From assembly GCF_030848805.1 (NCBI RefSeq), contig NC_092365.1, forward strand, positions 10,857,760-10,921,759: 64,000 bases of DNA, written 5' to 3'. The DNA comes from Temnothorax longispinosus. Its lineage: Eukaryota > Arthropoda > Insecta > Hymenoptera > Formicidae. Under the pieces are notes generated by a model. That model had not been told where the DNA came from. It did no database searches and was given only the letters and a program-made list of their open reading frames with translations. Below, piece by piece: positions 44,161 through 56,341 of the stretch (the first letter of the stretch is position 1; every line of letters begins with the position of its first letter). Both the position numbers and the translations under genes were made by a program.

Positions 44161-44719
44161 ACAATCCGATGCCGAAAGATGCATGCGGAACGCGTATATA
44201 TAAATACTCTTTTAGTTTCTCTGTCATTTTGGTTCTTATGTTACTACAGTTATTTTGACTGATTGCGAGGCCACGAGCCTATAAAGTTTTAAGATTACAC
44301 TTACTGCGTTAAATCTTCGTATTCTCATAACTCGTTAAAGAGATAGATTTAAGTTGCGCTCAAGGCCCGTATGGCCACATTAATTTCAGTTTGATTTTCG
44401 TTTCTTTGCGATCACTATGGGCTAGGTAGCATAGCGGCAGGCATTGATGGCCTATATAGTCTATACGTATAGGTTAAAAAACGTATCTGGCCAATCGACC
44501 TAAAACTAGGTTAAAACGTTTCTTTGACTCACCGCCGATCGGTCTTAGTTTATTTAGCGGTTCACGATGAAGTTTAGTTTTATTTCTCGCGCAAAGGTTG
44601 GCGTGTTCGTTTCGATGCGTTGACGGTGAACCACGAAGATATCCAGTATTAGGGTGGTGTCGGAGGAACATCCCCCGGACCCGGTACGCGCGACCATCAG
44701 GTGGGCGCGGAAAAAAGAT
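44161..44719. other. Gene-free stretch between remnants
   Basis: No supported gene; it may be 3' sequence of copy A or LTR sequence of copy B. Confidence 0.4.
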
Positions 44720-45290
44720 AATGTTCCCGGGAAATCCAACTTCTCCAGGAACAAAGACGCTGGAGCGTCTCCCGAGAACCTGGGATATCGCCCCAGGGGG
44801 TTGACGTCATGGTCCGGTAAAATCCCCGGGAATCGCATCTTCTTCAGGGAGAGAGGGGTCCGATCGTCTCACAAGGACCGGAGAAACCTCCCCAGGGGGT
44901 CGGCGTCAGTGTCCGACAAAATCCCCGGGAAACGCGTTTTCGTCAGGAACAAGAGTGTCCATCCGTCTCGCCAGGACCTGGGACACTTTCCCAGGGGGTC
45001 GGCGTCGTGATCGAATGGGTTCCCGGAATCCGTCGTAGAAAGTCCTGGGACACCCGCCTAGAGGGTCAACGTTGTTCTCCGACGAGATCCCCGGGAAACG
45101 CACCATCTCCAGGAGCAAAGGCCCGGAGGGGTAATACTAGCCACCGAGAAACCTAGCCAGGGGGTCGGCGTCAACGGCCGACGACAAAGATGTCACCCGG
45201 ACGTCCTCCACAGGAAAATCTCCCGGAATCACCATCAAGGGCATCTCCAAGGAGGTGCGAAGGGGTCGGCGTCATCCGCGTCGATAAATT
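44720..45290. repeat. About 99-bp degenerate GC-rich minisatellite
   Basis: ATCCCCGGGAA..CGC units recur at about 44723, 44823, 44921, 45019 and 45088, each followed by CAGGGGGTCGGCGTC-type sequence. Sequence divergence between units is higher than in the 41960 array. Minus- and plus-strand frames across it are accidental. Confidence 0.8.
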
Positions 45291-46550
45291 TCCGGAAGTG
45301 AAGACCTGGTGCAGCGGTGCCAAGGCGAGAAGGTTCTCGCACTGCGTTGCGCGTGAAAATTTCCACGGGAACCTTCGGGAACGGGCGTAAATCGAAAGTG
45401 CGCAAAAGGGCACGCGAGGGGACAGTGAGAATCAACTTGTTTTCGCATGATCGCGCCAGATGTACGTGCCGCGAACAATAGGCGAAAAGAGAAAGTTCGG
45501 GAAGTGGGAGCGACCCGGCATAGTGGGGAGGCCAAGCAAGAGCCATCGCTCGAGGCAGTCTCTCGGGTATAGCCGTGGCGAACACACGTATCACACTCTG
45601 TACTATCTGCATACAAGTTATACTTTACAACCGAGAACTCCCGCGTACTATCGCGTAAAACTACTCGTCTTAACAATAGCGAGAGACACTTAGCTGCCAA
45701 ATACAATAAAGTGTTAGCAACAATACGTCGAGTTGAAATTCGGATACATTGTTAATTAACGGAAGTGCATATCGAGTATATAACAACCGCGAGCATTGGG
45801 TTACGCGGATACGGAATATTGTGCGGACATTATTATTCAGTGTATATTACAACCGGATACTCATGCGTTAATTCTGCGCACGAACATTGTATGATAGAGT
45901 GATAGTCACGGCCGAGTGCGTGATCGTAGTCCAACAGTCACGGAGCACAGAGTCCTCCGATCGGAATAATTATTAGGAATGAAAGCATCGTATCGACGAA
46001 ACTAATAAGCCGAGATACGCAAATTAATTAATTGTGCGACTTTATTGAAAAAAGCGTCATCCACACCGGAGCGTAATACCTTTATAGTGAAGCACCTTTA
46101 TGATAATTGTGAAACGGCCTGTAGTGTTAAAAAGATGATCTGGAATTAAAGAATAATTAATTCTGAAACAAAGTCTCCTGATTAATTATAAAATTAAACA
46201 TACTTACCTTCTACTTACCTTGTCCGTTGGCGATGATCCAGCGTTGTCCAGCGGCAATCCGGTATGCGATGTAAAGCGAGGATCCGGGGAAGCACAGCAG
46301 CAGCAGCAGCGGCGTATCATCCTGGGCAGGAACCTGAAAGAAAGGAAGCGTATTAGTATATAATTAGCATAATTATCGGGACTTACCTTTATTTGGTATG
46401 CGATGTAAAGCGAGGATCCAGAGACGGGAAACAGCAACGGCGATCCATCAGGGACATCAGTCTGAAACAAACAAATCCCATTAGCGTTTTGCGAATAATC
46501 GTGGCGTTGATGCGAACTTACTTTCTCGGTAGTCAAAGGTCAAACCGAGT
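45180..46550. repeat. LTR/leader copy B with minus-strand splice-like sites
   Basis: Homologous in block order to 42700-43690. AATAAAGTGTTAGC at about 45706 looks like a poly(A) region. On the minus strand three exon-like blocks are bordered by consensus sites: TTTCAG|ACTGATG to AAATAAAG|GTAAGTCCC (about 46387-46462), TTTCAG|GTTCCTGCC to GACAAG|GTAAGTAG (about 46219-46333), and a donor AGAAA|GTAAGTTCG at about 46521. GCAGCAGCAGCAGC repeats at 46288-46305 code Leu/Cys on that strand. Confidence 0.4.
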
Positions 46551-46559
46551 GACGACCGT

Positions 46560-47641
46560 TTGATGAGAATATTATCCGCCGGAATCGGGCTCAACTCGTA
46601 CCGTCCGTTGACCAGAGAGAGGATAGCCAATGACCGAGTGATGGAAGCGATCACGAAGATTGGCGAGAAAGCCGGGCAGCAGGCCACGTGGCTACGCGAG
46701 GTCCAGGTATTGGGAGAAGACGGCGAAACAGAGATCGCAAAGATGGACGCCGTGATCTCGATCAGCCGCCCAGCCCCGCGAAAACGCCGTGGCATTTCGA
46801 GCGATAGTGGAGGCTAGCGCCGAAGGGTTAACGGTAACCACGAAGGTAATGAAGAACCAAGAGGGCCGACCGGGAGTAGACCCGATTGAGACGGTGATCG
46901 TGGTGCCTGAATTACCGACCGCCGAGAATATTACGGTCGAGCCGGACATCACGGCCATGATAAAAATCCCCAGAGAGACAGACCACATAGAGAGGCAGCC
47001 CCAGACGCCAGGACAACGCGACAAGGAAGAGCAAGATGGCGCACCCAATAGAGAACAACCAAACGATAACGAGGAAGTACTGGTGGTCAACGTCGTTACT
47101 CCGAAGGATGGCAAGCGGAGAGCGAGTAGGCAGAGGAAGCAGTCCGGAGGCGCTAGTCAATCAGAACTACGTAGCGGCACCCAGGAAGGCCGCCAAAGTA
47201 GCCAAAAAGGTTAACAGAGGGATCCTCGAAAAGGAGGTGCTCGAGCGCGAGAGAGCAAGAGCCGCACGGAGGTCGGCGTCGCAATCACCAATGGCGTCGA
47301 CAAGCACAGCACCGCCAAGGATGGAGAAACTCCCCACCATTTGCGGAACGGGGAAAATGCAGCCGGAGGCTAGGGCAGGCCCAGTCGCCATCTGCATGCC
47401 GCCGCCATTGCCAACGCCGGTGGCGTTACTGAGCAAAATGGCAAGGATGAAAGAAGGAGTACCAACAGTGGTGCTCAAACGGCACGCCATACAATTGGAG
47501 GTGCAGCATACCGCCATGTGCATGCGGTTTACAGAGATCCCTGAGGACCTGATCCTAGATGGCGCCAGCGACGAAGAGGTCATCACCGGCGACATCGTGC
47601 GAAAAGGGCACCGCCGTAGAGTTAGCAGACAAATTGAATAA
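46560..47641 (+). pseudogene. gag-like remnant following leader B, split by frameshifts
   Basis: Three plus-strand frames follow each other with short overlaps: 46560-46817 (MMRILSAGIGLNSYRPLTRE..., EAITKIGEKAGQQATWLREV), 46789-47214 and 47036-47641. They encode a hydrophilic, charged protein with basic stretches (KAAKVAKKVNRG, LERERARAARR) and end in ...SDEEVITGDIVRKG at the border of the 13-kb element. I see no zinc knuckle, protease or RT. Position suggests a decayed gag. Confidence 0.35.
47602..47608. repeat. 7-bp target duplication, left copy
   Basis: AAAAGGG immediately before the CACCGCCG tip; the same seven bases follow the other tip at 60925-60931. Confidence 0.75.
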
Positions 47642-47898
47642 TTTTGGATTATTATTGTTCATATAATTTGGGAATCATTTGGGGAAGTTTGGGAAAATTG
47701 TTTAAACATTTGGGAAAGAATAGTTTTTTTGTTATTAACAAAATTTATCGAGCGTCAAGTTAGCAGATAGCAACTATGTTTAATGTTTATTATAAATGGA
47801 ATCGATTGGAAATCATTTGGGGATGACATCTTGATTGAAAATTTTATTTGGGAAAAGTCGGTTTTCTTGTAATTTAAATAAATCTTTGTATTAATGTT

Positions 47899-47977
47899 CT
47901 TTTTTCGCTGCACTTCTGCACTAGTACAGCAAGTGAACTTATTGCACTAGTTCAGAAGTGTAGCGAAAAAGAACAGA
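47899..47977. repeat. Hairpin in the left arm
   Basis: TGTTCTTTTTTCGCTGCACT and its inverse AGTGTAGCGAAAAAGAACA form a 78-bp imperfect palindrome. It is present also in the right arm at 60558-60640. Confidence 0.75.
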
Positions 47978-48249
47978 CCATTATCGGCAGTAGTGTGAAA
48001 ATTACGACATGACAACAAACTCCAAAAAGAAAATCTGTAGATGTCATTTTCTTCATATATACCTACGTGTATTCATTTGATGAACACATGTGTATCTCAG
48101 ACATATATATTTATATGTAATTTTTATGATTATATATAAACTGCAATAATTAATTCAGTTTAAAATGTTTTATCGTGAAGAGGTTAGTATTCATATGCAA
48201 TTCGTGTCATTTTCATAAAATATATACGTATATTCACTTAATGGACACA

Positions 48250-48369
48250 CACTACGTTTACGCGATCGTTACTTCTGCAGTAACTTACGATAATTCACTC
48301 GTTTACGCGAAGGAATTATCATAAGTTACTATCATAAGTTATCAGAAGTAACGCTCGCGTCAACGTAGT
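48250..48369. mobile_element. MITE family A, copy 2 (left arm)
   Basis: ACTACGTTTACGCGATCGTT at the left and AACGCTCGCGTCAACGTAGT at the right, as in 3927-4088. It marks the point where the right arm is interrupted by the collagen segment. Confidence 0.8.
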
Positions 48370-49131
48370 ATGTGGTATCTTTATATATTTCTGTAATTTT
48401 TTGCGTAAACGTAGTATGTGTATCTATATATTTCTGTAATTTTTAAGATAATATATAAACTGCAATAAGTAGCTTTTTTTAGTATATCTTTTCCTTTTTA
48501 CAAAATATTTTGTATACTACAAATTTTATTAGGTCAAGTTTTATTAGGTAGTAAAATTTTGTCAAAAAAACTTGTCATATATAATTTTTAATGGTTTTAT
48601 TTTTGCCTTGTTACGAAATGTGAGTTTAATTTCAAAGCATTTCTCAAACATTTATAAGAGTAAACATTTAAGAGGCTCAAATTCTACGGATATTTTCAGG
48701 CAGTTTCAAATTTTGCGTCATAAAAATTAACATCAGGTTAATCCAACCGTTTTTTCTTAAAACTCTATGAAAATATGAAACAAAAGACGATCGTGTCAAT
48801 AGACTGCCATACAGTGTTTTTATTCCCGTAACTGCTTTGTTCCTTTTTCATAAAATAACTGCTTTATTGAAACGCTGGTAATTACATATTTGTGAGCAAT
48901 ATTTTGCTGAAGGTATAATTATTACAGTTGACTTGATACATTATGTTTATTATATGATTAAAATTACAACCTTACAAGTTAATAAAGGTTAGAATGAAGA
49001 AACTTGAAAATTAATAAAGATCAATAACAGTTAGTAAAGAAACTCTATCAAAATTACACTTTTAATTATACTTTCAATTAAAAAAAAAAAAATTGTTTCA
49101 TCAATGATATTTATGAGTTTTATTTTGTTAG

Positions 49132-50150
49132 GTTTTTTTGCAATGGAAATGGGTCGGCCTCCTTAGCGTTACCAAACAAGAGGCTATCGCTTTAATTGGA
49201 AAATATATGAAACATTTTCGGACCAACAAATTTCCTGAATATTCATCTGCGGTATGGAAAAGTATGAGCCAAGATACTGGCGGCAGATGGAAACCACGCT
49301 CGGTATATAATCACGTTCGAGAAAACAAACGAGGTGATCTGGTAGAAGCTCGCCAAAATCTAGGCATAATGATACCTGCACCAGAAAAAAATATTGATAT
49401 AATCGATGATTTTGAATCTGTGATTGATAAGTCTTGCGTCAATGAGTCTGGATCAGACGATCAATCTGTGTATCAGGATGACGACCATGATGAAGATGGT
49501 AGCGAGTGGTTTGATCTTAAATTAACTAGAGTCGAGTGGGAAGAGATAAAGCCAGATAATACCTGTGAACGTACGAGAAAGGCACTGAAACCACGCGTTT
49601 GGGGAAATGTCATAGCTAAAGCCTTTTGGCGGAGATACAATTTTCCGTGTGCATTTGTATTCAAATGGTCTTATGTATCTCAGCAATCTGATGATAAGGA
49701 AAATGATTCTTATTTTTTAAAGATTAAAGGATCATGCACGAGTAAAAAATGTAAAAATACATTTTTGGGTATTGCTGACAAAGATCCAGGGACAGGTGAT
49801 CTCCATTTGAGGATAAGGACTCGTGATACTCGACAGGAATATCATGAACGTGTGAAAAGACCACTGACGAGTAAAGAACGGAAAATAGTTGGAGAGCAAC
49901 TGAAAACTCAGAGTGCTACAGTATTTCGCCGAAAACTTGCAAAAGATAATATGAGTTTTGGAGATGATGAGCCATATTTTTTACAATCAAATCAAGTCTA
50001 CAGACAGGCTAAGATGGAGTATATCAATGAAGAACTTGGGATCAAACACCAGGACAGGAGGGATATCATCAAGTCAATTGAAAATATGTCCACTGAAGTA
50101 CGTTATGTAAATGTCATTCGTGAAGTAGGTTCTAATCCATTTCACGTGAA
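49132..50150 (+). pseudogene. Truncated inverted copy of the transposase
   Basis: Same protein as 53215-55425 from VFLQWKWVGLLSVTKQ to REVGSNPFHV, about 339 residues, with only a handful of substitutions (for example LGIMIPAPEKN against LGVMIPAPGKN). At CACGTG (50146-50151) it breaks off into unrelated Nup107 sequence and so lacks the catalytic domain. The start is a splice acceptor (TTTTGTTAG) rather than an ATG. Confidence 0.85.
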
Positions 50151-51480
50151 CTGTACGTTCTTCAGGCAGATCGGGAAAACTACAAGAGATAAAGTAGAAG
50201 ACAAATTAAGTATTGCTGGTATACGTTCGCGTCCTTTTTGAAACAGGCGATCCGACTTTAATGGCGTTTTACACAGCCACGTTACCTCAGGAGGATCAAA
50301 TAACCAACTATGCCTCTTACTTAAAATGTGTTAAAGAGCATGAACAGCGGAAGAAATGTTTACGCGCGGCGGAAGACGTGAACTTGAATGTAGAAGCTAT
50401 TACGAAATTGGTGGTAGAAAATATACGTAAGAAACACCTAGAATGCGATGCAACGTAAAAGGAACTATTACCGAGGCGGATATGGAAAAGATTAATGGTC
50501 TGGATTGGCTAATTTTCTATCAAAGTCAAAGAGAAGAAGCTTTACGACAAACAACCGCGGTCATTAGATACTTCTTGACTAACGAAAAGATCGATGCGAC
50601 GCGAAAAGCATTTAACAAGGTAATTCAGCGCAGTTTATAAATAATTAATTAATTTTTAGTTAAACGGTAGTTGTTTTTATATTAACGGTACTATTTTTAT
50701 GTTGCATAGATCCCATCAGATTCGATAGAATCAGTGACCGAGTACCCGATTATGGACTGCACACTCACGAATCTTACGATACCTAATAATTTGTCGAAGA
50801 AAGCGGCTGCGTCGATAAGAGACTACCTTTATTATAAAACGTATCTTGACGCTCAAGAAGGTTTCGGCAAATGGTTCTCGCAAAATCGTCACGGTAAACC
50901 TACGCCACCGGAAGAGTTGCCGATGTATGCCACGTTCACGGAAAAGGTTTCGTACGATCACAGAAAGACGCAGTACAATTCAGAATTCGAAAGATGGAAA
51001 TCTACGATGCAGCATTATACGAAGGTGCGCGAAAACATTAATGCAAAATATAATAGCACAAGCGAAACCGAATGCGGGGATCTAAAATCAGGTTGTGAAA
51101 CAATTATTATTTAATGTTTTATTGTTTCCCGACAGCGGCTGGCTCGTCGATTCATTCGGTTATGTCCGAGATGAACGAGCACAACGGTTACATTCAACTG
51201 GCTGACATACTTGCTTCCGAGCAACATGAGCTGTACAAAGTATGTATAAACAGTAAAATAACTATCGTAACACATTTAAATATAAGTTTTATAAAAAGCA
51301 TATATATTAATACATTTATTGTCTTTATAGGTATTTTCAAAGGAAAAATTACACGAGATATTTAAAAAAATCTGTGAATTTTCTCTCGTCTTAAGACCAA
51401 AAGAAAGATCTTTGGGGATATCCGAAATCAAATATGTAGATAATGTATTACTGTATAAACTATTTTGTTATGTATACCAA
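50151..51480 (+). pseudogene. Nup107: Nup107 C-terminal gene fragment
   Basis: Four exon pieces of the nuclear-pore Y-complex subunit Nup107: about 50213-50619 (TLMAFYTATLPQED; LNVEAITKLVVENIRKK; INGLDWLIFYQSQREEALRQ), 50710-51060 (IPSDSIESVTEYPI; LDAQEGFGKWFSQN; YATFTEKVSYDHRKTQY), 51136-51239 (SGWLVDS; GYIQLADILASEQHELYK) and 51331 onward (VFSKEKLHEIFKKICEFS). Introns keep GT/AG ends and frame, so the copy was made from genomic DNA. Lesions: a frameshift near 50445 and a deletion with frame change in the third exon. It lies between the truncated transposase arm and the peptidase gene. Confidence 0.85.
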
Positions 51481-51555
51481 GTTTTTTTCTCCATTGCTTA
51501 ATTTCTATTCGCCTCCCGACTCGACGTATATGTTACTTATCATAAGATATATTGT

Positions 51556-53224
51556 TTATAAGATATAAATAACCCCATGAGGGGTAATCACAGTCTTATC
51601 ATTGCATGACTCTATCGTAGTTTTAAGATTGTTGCATAATAACCAACGACCTGTAATTCGCCGGCAATAGGCAACGAAATGACTAGGGGCCGTATAACCA
51701 ATGACACCTGCTAATCTAAAAAATAAAAGAGTAATTATAATACTGCACTTCTTTTAATTAATTGATGCCTGTGGACTGTGCTTACCTATATTTTTTCTCC
51801 AAATGCAGAACAATCGGAAAATCACCTAGAGTACATTGCATTCCAGCAGTCATTTGGATTCGTGGTCTTATGTCAAGTTCGATGAAAATGTGGAAATTAG
51901 TCATATTAATCTCCGTGGCAATTCCTTTATACCCTTCTTTACGACATCTGATATTGGAAATACGAGAATGAAATTGTATAGCTTCTTCCAACGCCCCGAA
52001 TCCTTTTCTCTCAATCGTTCTATGATTCACAGAAAGAAATGGAATAGTCTGTACTTCAGAATTGCAAGTGGGATTATTACATTCGTATGTTTTAAATAGA
52101 CTCGGTTCGGAATCAAATACTTCACTCCAAATTGTCCCAATATTATTCTCTGCATTTAAAAAATATGGATTGAGTGAAGTTGTCGCTTTTGTTCGTTGAA
52201 CAATTGGGTAAAATTTTCGCAGAATCAAGAATCGTCGAAGAAAAATGTCTTTTGTTGGTCCTTTTTTCATAAAAGCATGAACCAATTGCAATGTCTCGTT
52301 GGTAGATGATTGAATTGTCGAGCAATAAACTGGATCATCAAGGGCACCGAAATGAAGTATTTGAATGATTGCATCAATTCCACATGTATTTTAAACAAAT
52401 GTAGTTTTTCCTTCGAATTTTACTGGTTTTGATATAAGACCATTTGGCAGCAAAAATCCTTTTTTCTGTGACACTTTCATTTGATTAATGACTTTTATTT
52501 CCGGGTATGGTTTAAAATAATAACTTGGTGGTGCTTGAGGTTTGCCACTATTATTACTAATTATTGTATTTTTCTTGTCCTTTTTTTTATCTTTGTTAGG
52601 ATCTGTTTTGTTGTTTTCTTTAATCAATAGTTCTTGCTCATTTGGATTTATAATGTTTGCATATGAATGGTCAAGTAGTGGTGTACTCGAAAAAGCAGGA
52701 GTCATAGAAACTGGTGAAGAGATATTATCAACAGAGAGTGACTGATCTCCTTGAATACTCCGCTTATTATCCAGAAATAAATTATTATCAATAAGCTCTT
52801 CCATATCTTTACTCTCTAAATTTAACAATTTGGAAACAAATGTCGGGTTTTGTAGGTCTTCAGTTTTAGCCTCAAATTCAGAATCATGTTGGTTATCGGA
52901 CAATTGTTGGTAGTTGGTGAAACCGCCATAGATACAATCACCATCAGCATATTCTAACTTGCTCCGTTTTAAATTTGAATTGTCAATTTGATGAATATTT
53001 TCGTTGTGTGATAAGTCCACAATTATTTCAGATTGGTCACTTAGTGTTTCCACATTTCTTTGCTCGACTAAAGTTTCTTGATCATTTTCGAATAAAATGT
53101 TATTTTCATTGACTAACCCTCCCCATAATTCATGGGATCTTAAATCTGAATCATTGATTTTATTATAAACCTTTTGAATCTGAAAGCTTGGAGCTGACTC
53201 CACGTTAGAATTTGTTAAGTTTGT
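51556..53224 (-). pseudogene. USP-like cysteine peptidase of the transposon
   Basis: Two exons on the minus strand. Exon 53224-51786 begins seven codons before a GTG at 53203 (no early ATG; the preceding transposase frame ends at 53215), has a low-complexity acidic/Asn-rich N-terminal region with a Lys run (NKDKKKDKKN), then a Cys box NTCGIDAIIQIL and later a CNNPTCNSEV pair. It ends at a TATAG|GTAAG donor. The second exon, 51715-51556, supplies the His box, VIGYTAPSHFVAYCRR, and GRWLLCNN. Cys box and His box are arranged as in ubiquitin-specific proteases. A TAA at 52391-52393, two codons before the Cys box, breaks the frame; a single-base change from GAA would explain it. Function in the element is unknown. 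Confidence 0.65.
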
Positions 53225-55434
53225 TCATTGTGATGTTCTTCAGTTTTGAAACTGGAATCTGTGGGTACAGGTACAGGTAGTCTTTGCATATTAAAGTGTT
53301 TTAAAATTGGAGCGAATAAATTTGCAGCACCAATCAAATCATCTACATGCACTCTTAAGAAACGATTCACGGTTATTGGTTTAGGGAAATCTTTGAAAAC
53401 TTTATCCTTTAAATCGGCAAAATATCCCTCCATATATGCTGTTGATGCATGCTTTTTTTTATTTGGCACGATAGCGGCAGTCCACAGCGGAAATTCTTTA
53501 GCTATTCTTTCAATCTGATCAACAAAATTAGGTAAATAAAAGCCATTTATTTCTATTCCAGTTTCCTCCTTAAGATTCTTAGGTTTGACCATATTTATTA
53601 GAGTTTTTATCCACCGATGAGTGGTAGTTAAATTCGTATCACTGGGTTCAATCATCTCAATGGTGTCTTGATGCTTCTTCTTGCAAGAAATTGCCGAAGT
53701 CTCTAGTTCTTGAATTATAGGCCCTCGTACGGATATGAATTTTTCAAGAGTTTGCCTTGCTTCTTTAACCGACAGTTGAAACTCTGGTAAAATAATAATT
53801 GTATTTTCGTAAGGCTGGAGCGCTACTATACATGTTAACAGCATGATCCGTTTGAACTCCTCAACAGATTGACAGTCAATCATTAGCGCAATTGTGCGAA
53901 GGTAAAAACTTTTCAAGTATGGATGTTTCTGATTTTTAATGCATTCCCATTTGGCACAAAAATGCATTACGTGAGCTACGTCTACTCTTAAGAATGTAGA
54001 TGGTTGCCATTGATCGCATTTTTTATCTCCTTTTGTTGCTAATAAAAACAACGAGTCAACATAATCTTTGATTGTCTGTCGGTTAAATGCTCCACATAGA
54101 GCTACCAGCAAAGCACGAGAATAATCACAATGAGCCTCGTTTGGTGGAGAAGCCCCCATACGCAGCCAGCTTTTGAGCCAATATTCAATAAATTCCGTAT
54201 TATGCTTCTCTGACAACATTTGATTCACTGCCAATGTTGTTTGTTCAAAGTTTATAGTTATTGAATACAAAAATATGTGACTTGATTTTCGGTTTAGACG
54301 AGTCTCAAATTTTTTTACCAGACTACCAGTTGCATCTATACAAATTTGAGATTTGTTCTTGGTAACACGACAGTATTCTTGATAGACATAAAGCTGAGCT
54401 GGGGTACAATAGAACACGTGAAATGGATTAGAACCTACTTCACGAATAACATTTACGTAACGTATTTCAGTGGACATATTTTCAATTGACTTGATGATAT
54501 CCCTCCTGTCCTGGTGTTTGATCCCAAGTTCTTCATTGATATACTCCATCTTAGCCTGTCTGTAGACTTGATTTGATTGTAAAAAGTATGGCTCATCATC
54601 TCCAAAACTCATATTATCTTTTGCAAGTTTTCGGCGAAATACTGTAGCACTCTGAGTTTTTAGTTGTTCTCCAACTATTTTCCGTTCTTTACTCGTCAGT
54701 GGTCTTTTCACACGTTCATGATATTCCTGTCGAGTATCACGAGTCCTTATCCTCAAATGGAGATCACCTGTCCCTGGATCTTTGTCAGCAATACCCAAAA
54801 ATGTATTTTTACATTTTTTACTCGTGCATGATCCTTTAATCTTTAAAAAATAAGAATCATTTTCCTTATCATCAAATTGCTGAGATACATAAGACCATTT
54901 GAATACAAATGCACACGGAAAATTGTATCTCCGCCAAAAGGCTTTAGCTATGACATTTCCCCAAACGCGTGGTTTCAGTGCCTTTCTCGTACGTTCACAG
55001 GTATTATCTGGCTTTATCTCTTCCCACTCGACTCTAGTTAATTTAAGATCAAACCACTCGCTACCATCTTCATCATGGTCGTCATCCTGATACACAGATT
55101 GATCGTCTGATCCAGACTCATTGACGCAAGACTTATCAATCACAGATTCAAAATCATCGATTATATCAATATTTTTTCCTGGTGCAGGTATCATTACGCC
55201 TAGATTTTGGCGAGCTTCTACCAGATCACCTCGTTTGTTTTCTCGAACGTGATTATATACCGAGCGTGGTTTCCATCTGCCGCCAGTATCTTGGCTCATA
55301 CTTTTCCATACCGCAGATGAATATTCAGGAAATTTGTTGGTCCGAAAATGTTTCATATATTTTCCAATTAAAGCGATAGCCTCTTGTTTGGTAACGCTAA
55401 GGAGGCCGACCCATTTCCATTGCAAAGAAACCTA
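53215..55434 (-). CDS. DDE-type transposase, possibly Mutator-like
   Basis: A 736-codon uninterrupted frame. The N-terminal half is DNA-binding-like, with an acidic linker (DDQSVYQDDDHDEDGSEW) and a Cys pair (SCTSKKCKN). The second half has the features of a catalytic core: ICIDATGSLVKKF (first Asp), EAHCDYSRALLVALCGAFN (second Asp) and AYMEGYFADLKDKVF (Glu). These fit MULE-like or related DDE transposases; no SWIM finger is seen. The frame begins after a TTTTGTTAG acceptor with no ATG, so an upstream exon is expected. It is the only apparently complete gene of the 13-kb element. Superfamily assignment is tentative. Confidence 0.7.
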
Positions 55435-56193
55435 ACAAAATAAAACTCATAAATATCATTGATGAAACAATTTTTTTTTTTTTTTAATTGAAAGTATAAT
55501 TAAAAGTGTAATTTTGATAGAGTTTCTTTACTAACTGTTATTGATCTTTATTAATTTTCAAGTTTCTTCATTCTAACCTTTATTAACTTGTAAGGTTGTA
55601 ATTTTAATCATATAATAAACATAATGTATCAAGTCAACTGTAATAATTATACTTTCAGAAAAATATTGCTCACAAATATGTAATTACCAGCGTTTCAATA
55701 AAGCAGTTATTTTATGAAAAAGGAACAAAGCAGTTACGGGAATAAAAACACTGTATGGCAGTCTATTGACACGATCGTCTTTTGTTTCATATTTTCATAG
55801 AGTTTTAAGAAAAAACGGTTGGATTAACCTGATGTTAATTTTTATGACGCAAAATTTGAAACTGCCTGAAAATATCCGTAGAATTTGAGCCTCTTAAATG
55901 TTTACTCTTATAAATGTTTGAGAAATGCTTTGAAATTAAACTCACATTTCGTAACAAGGCAAAAATAAAACCATTGAAAATTATATATGACAAGTTTTTT
56001 TGACAAAATTTTACTACCTAATAAAACTTGACCTAATAAAATTTGTAGTATACAAAATATTTTGTAAAAAGGAAAAGATATACTAAAAAAAGCTACTTAT
56101 TGCAGTTTATATATTATCTTAAAAATTACAGAAATATATAGATACACATACTACGTTTACGCAAAAAATTACAGAAATATATAAAGATACACA

Positions 56194-56312
56194 TACTACG
56201 TTGACGCGAGCGTTACTTCTGATAACTTTTGATAGTAACTTATGATATTTCCTTCGCGTAAACGAGTGAATTATTGTAAGTTACTGCAGAAGTAACGATC
56301 GCGTAAACGTAG
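56194..56312. mobile_element. MITE family A, copy 3 (right arm)
   Basis: ACTACGTTGACGCGAGCGTT ... AACGATCGCGTAAACGTAGT, the counterpart of 48250-48369. It and the following 29 bp (to 56341) are repeated directly at 60131-60310. Confidence 0.8.
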
Positions 56313-56341
56313 TGTGTGTCCATTAAGTGAATATACGTACT

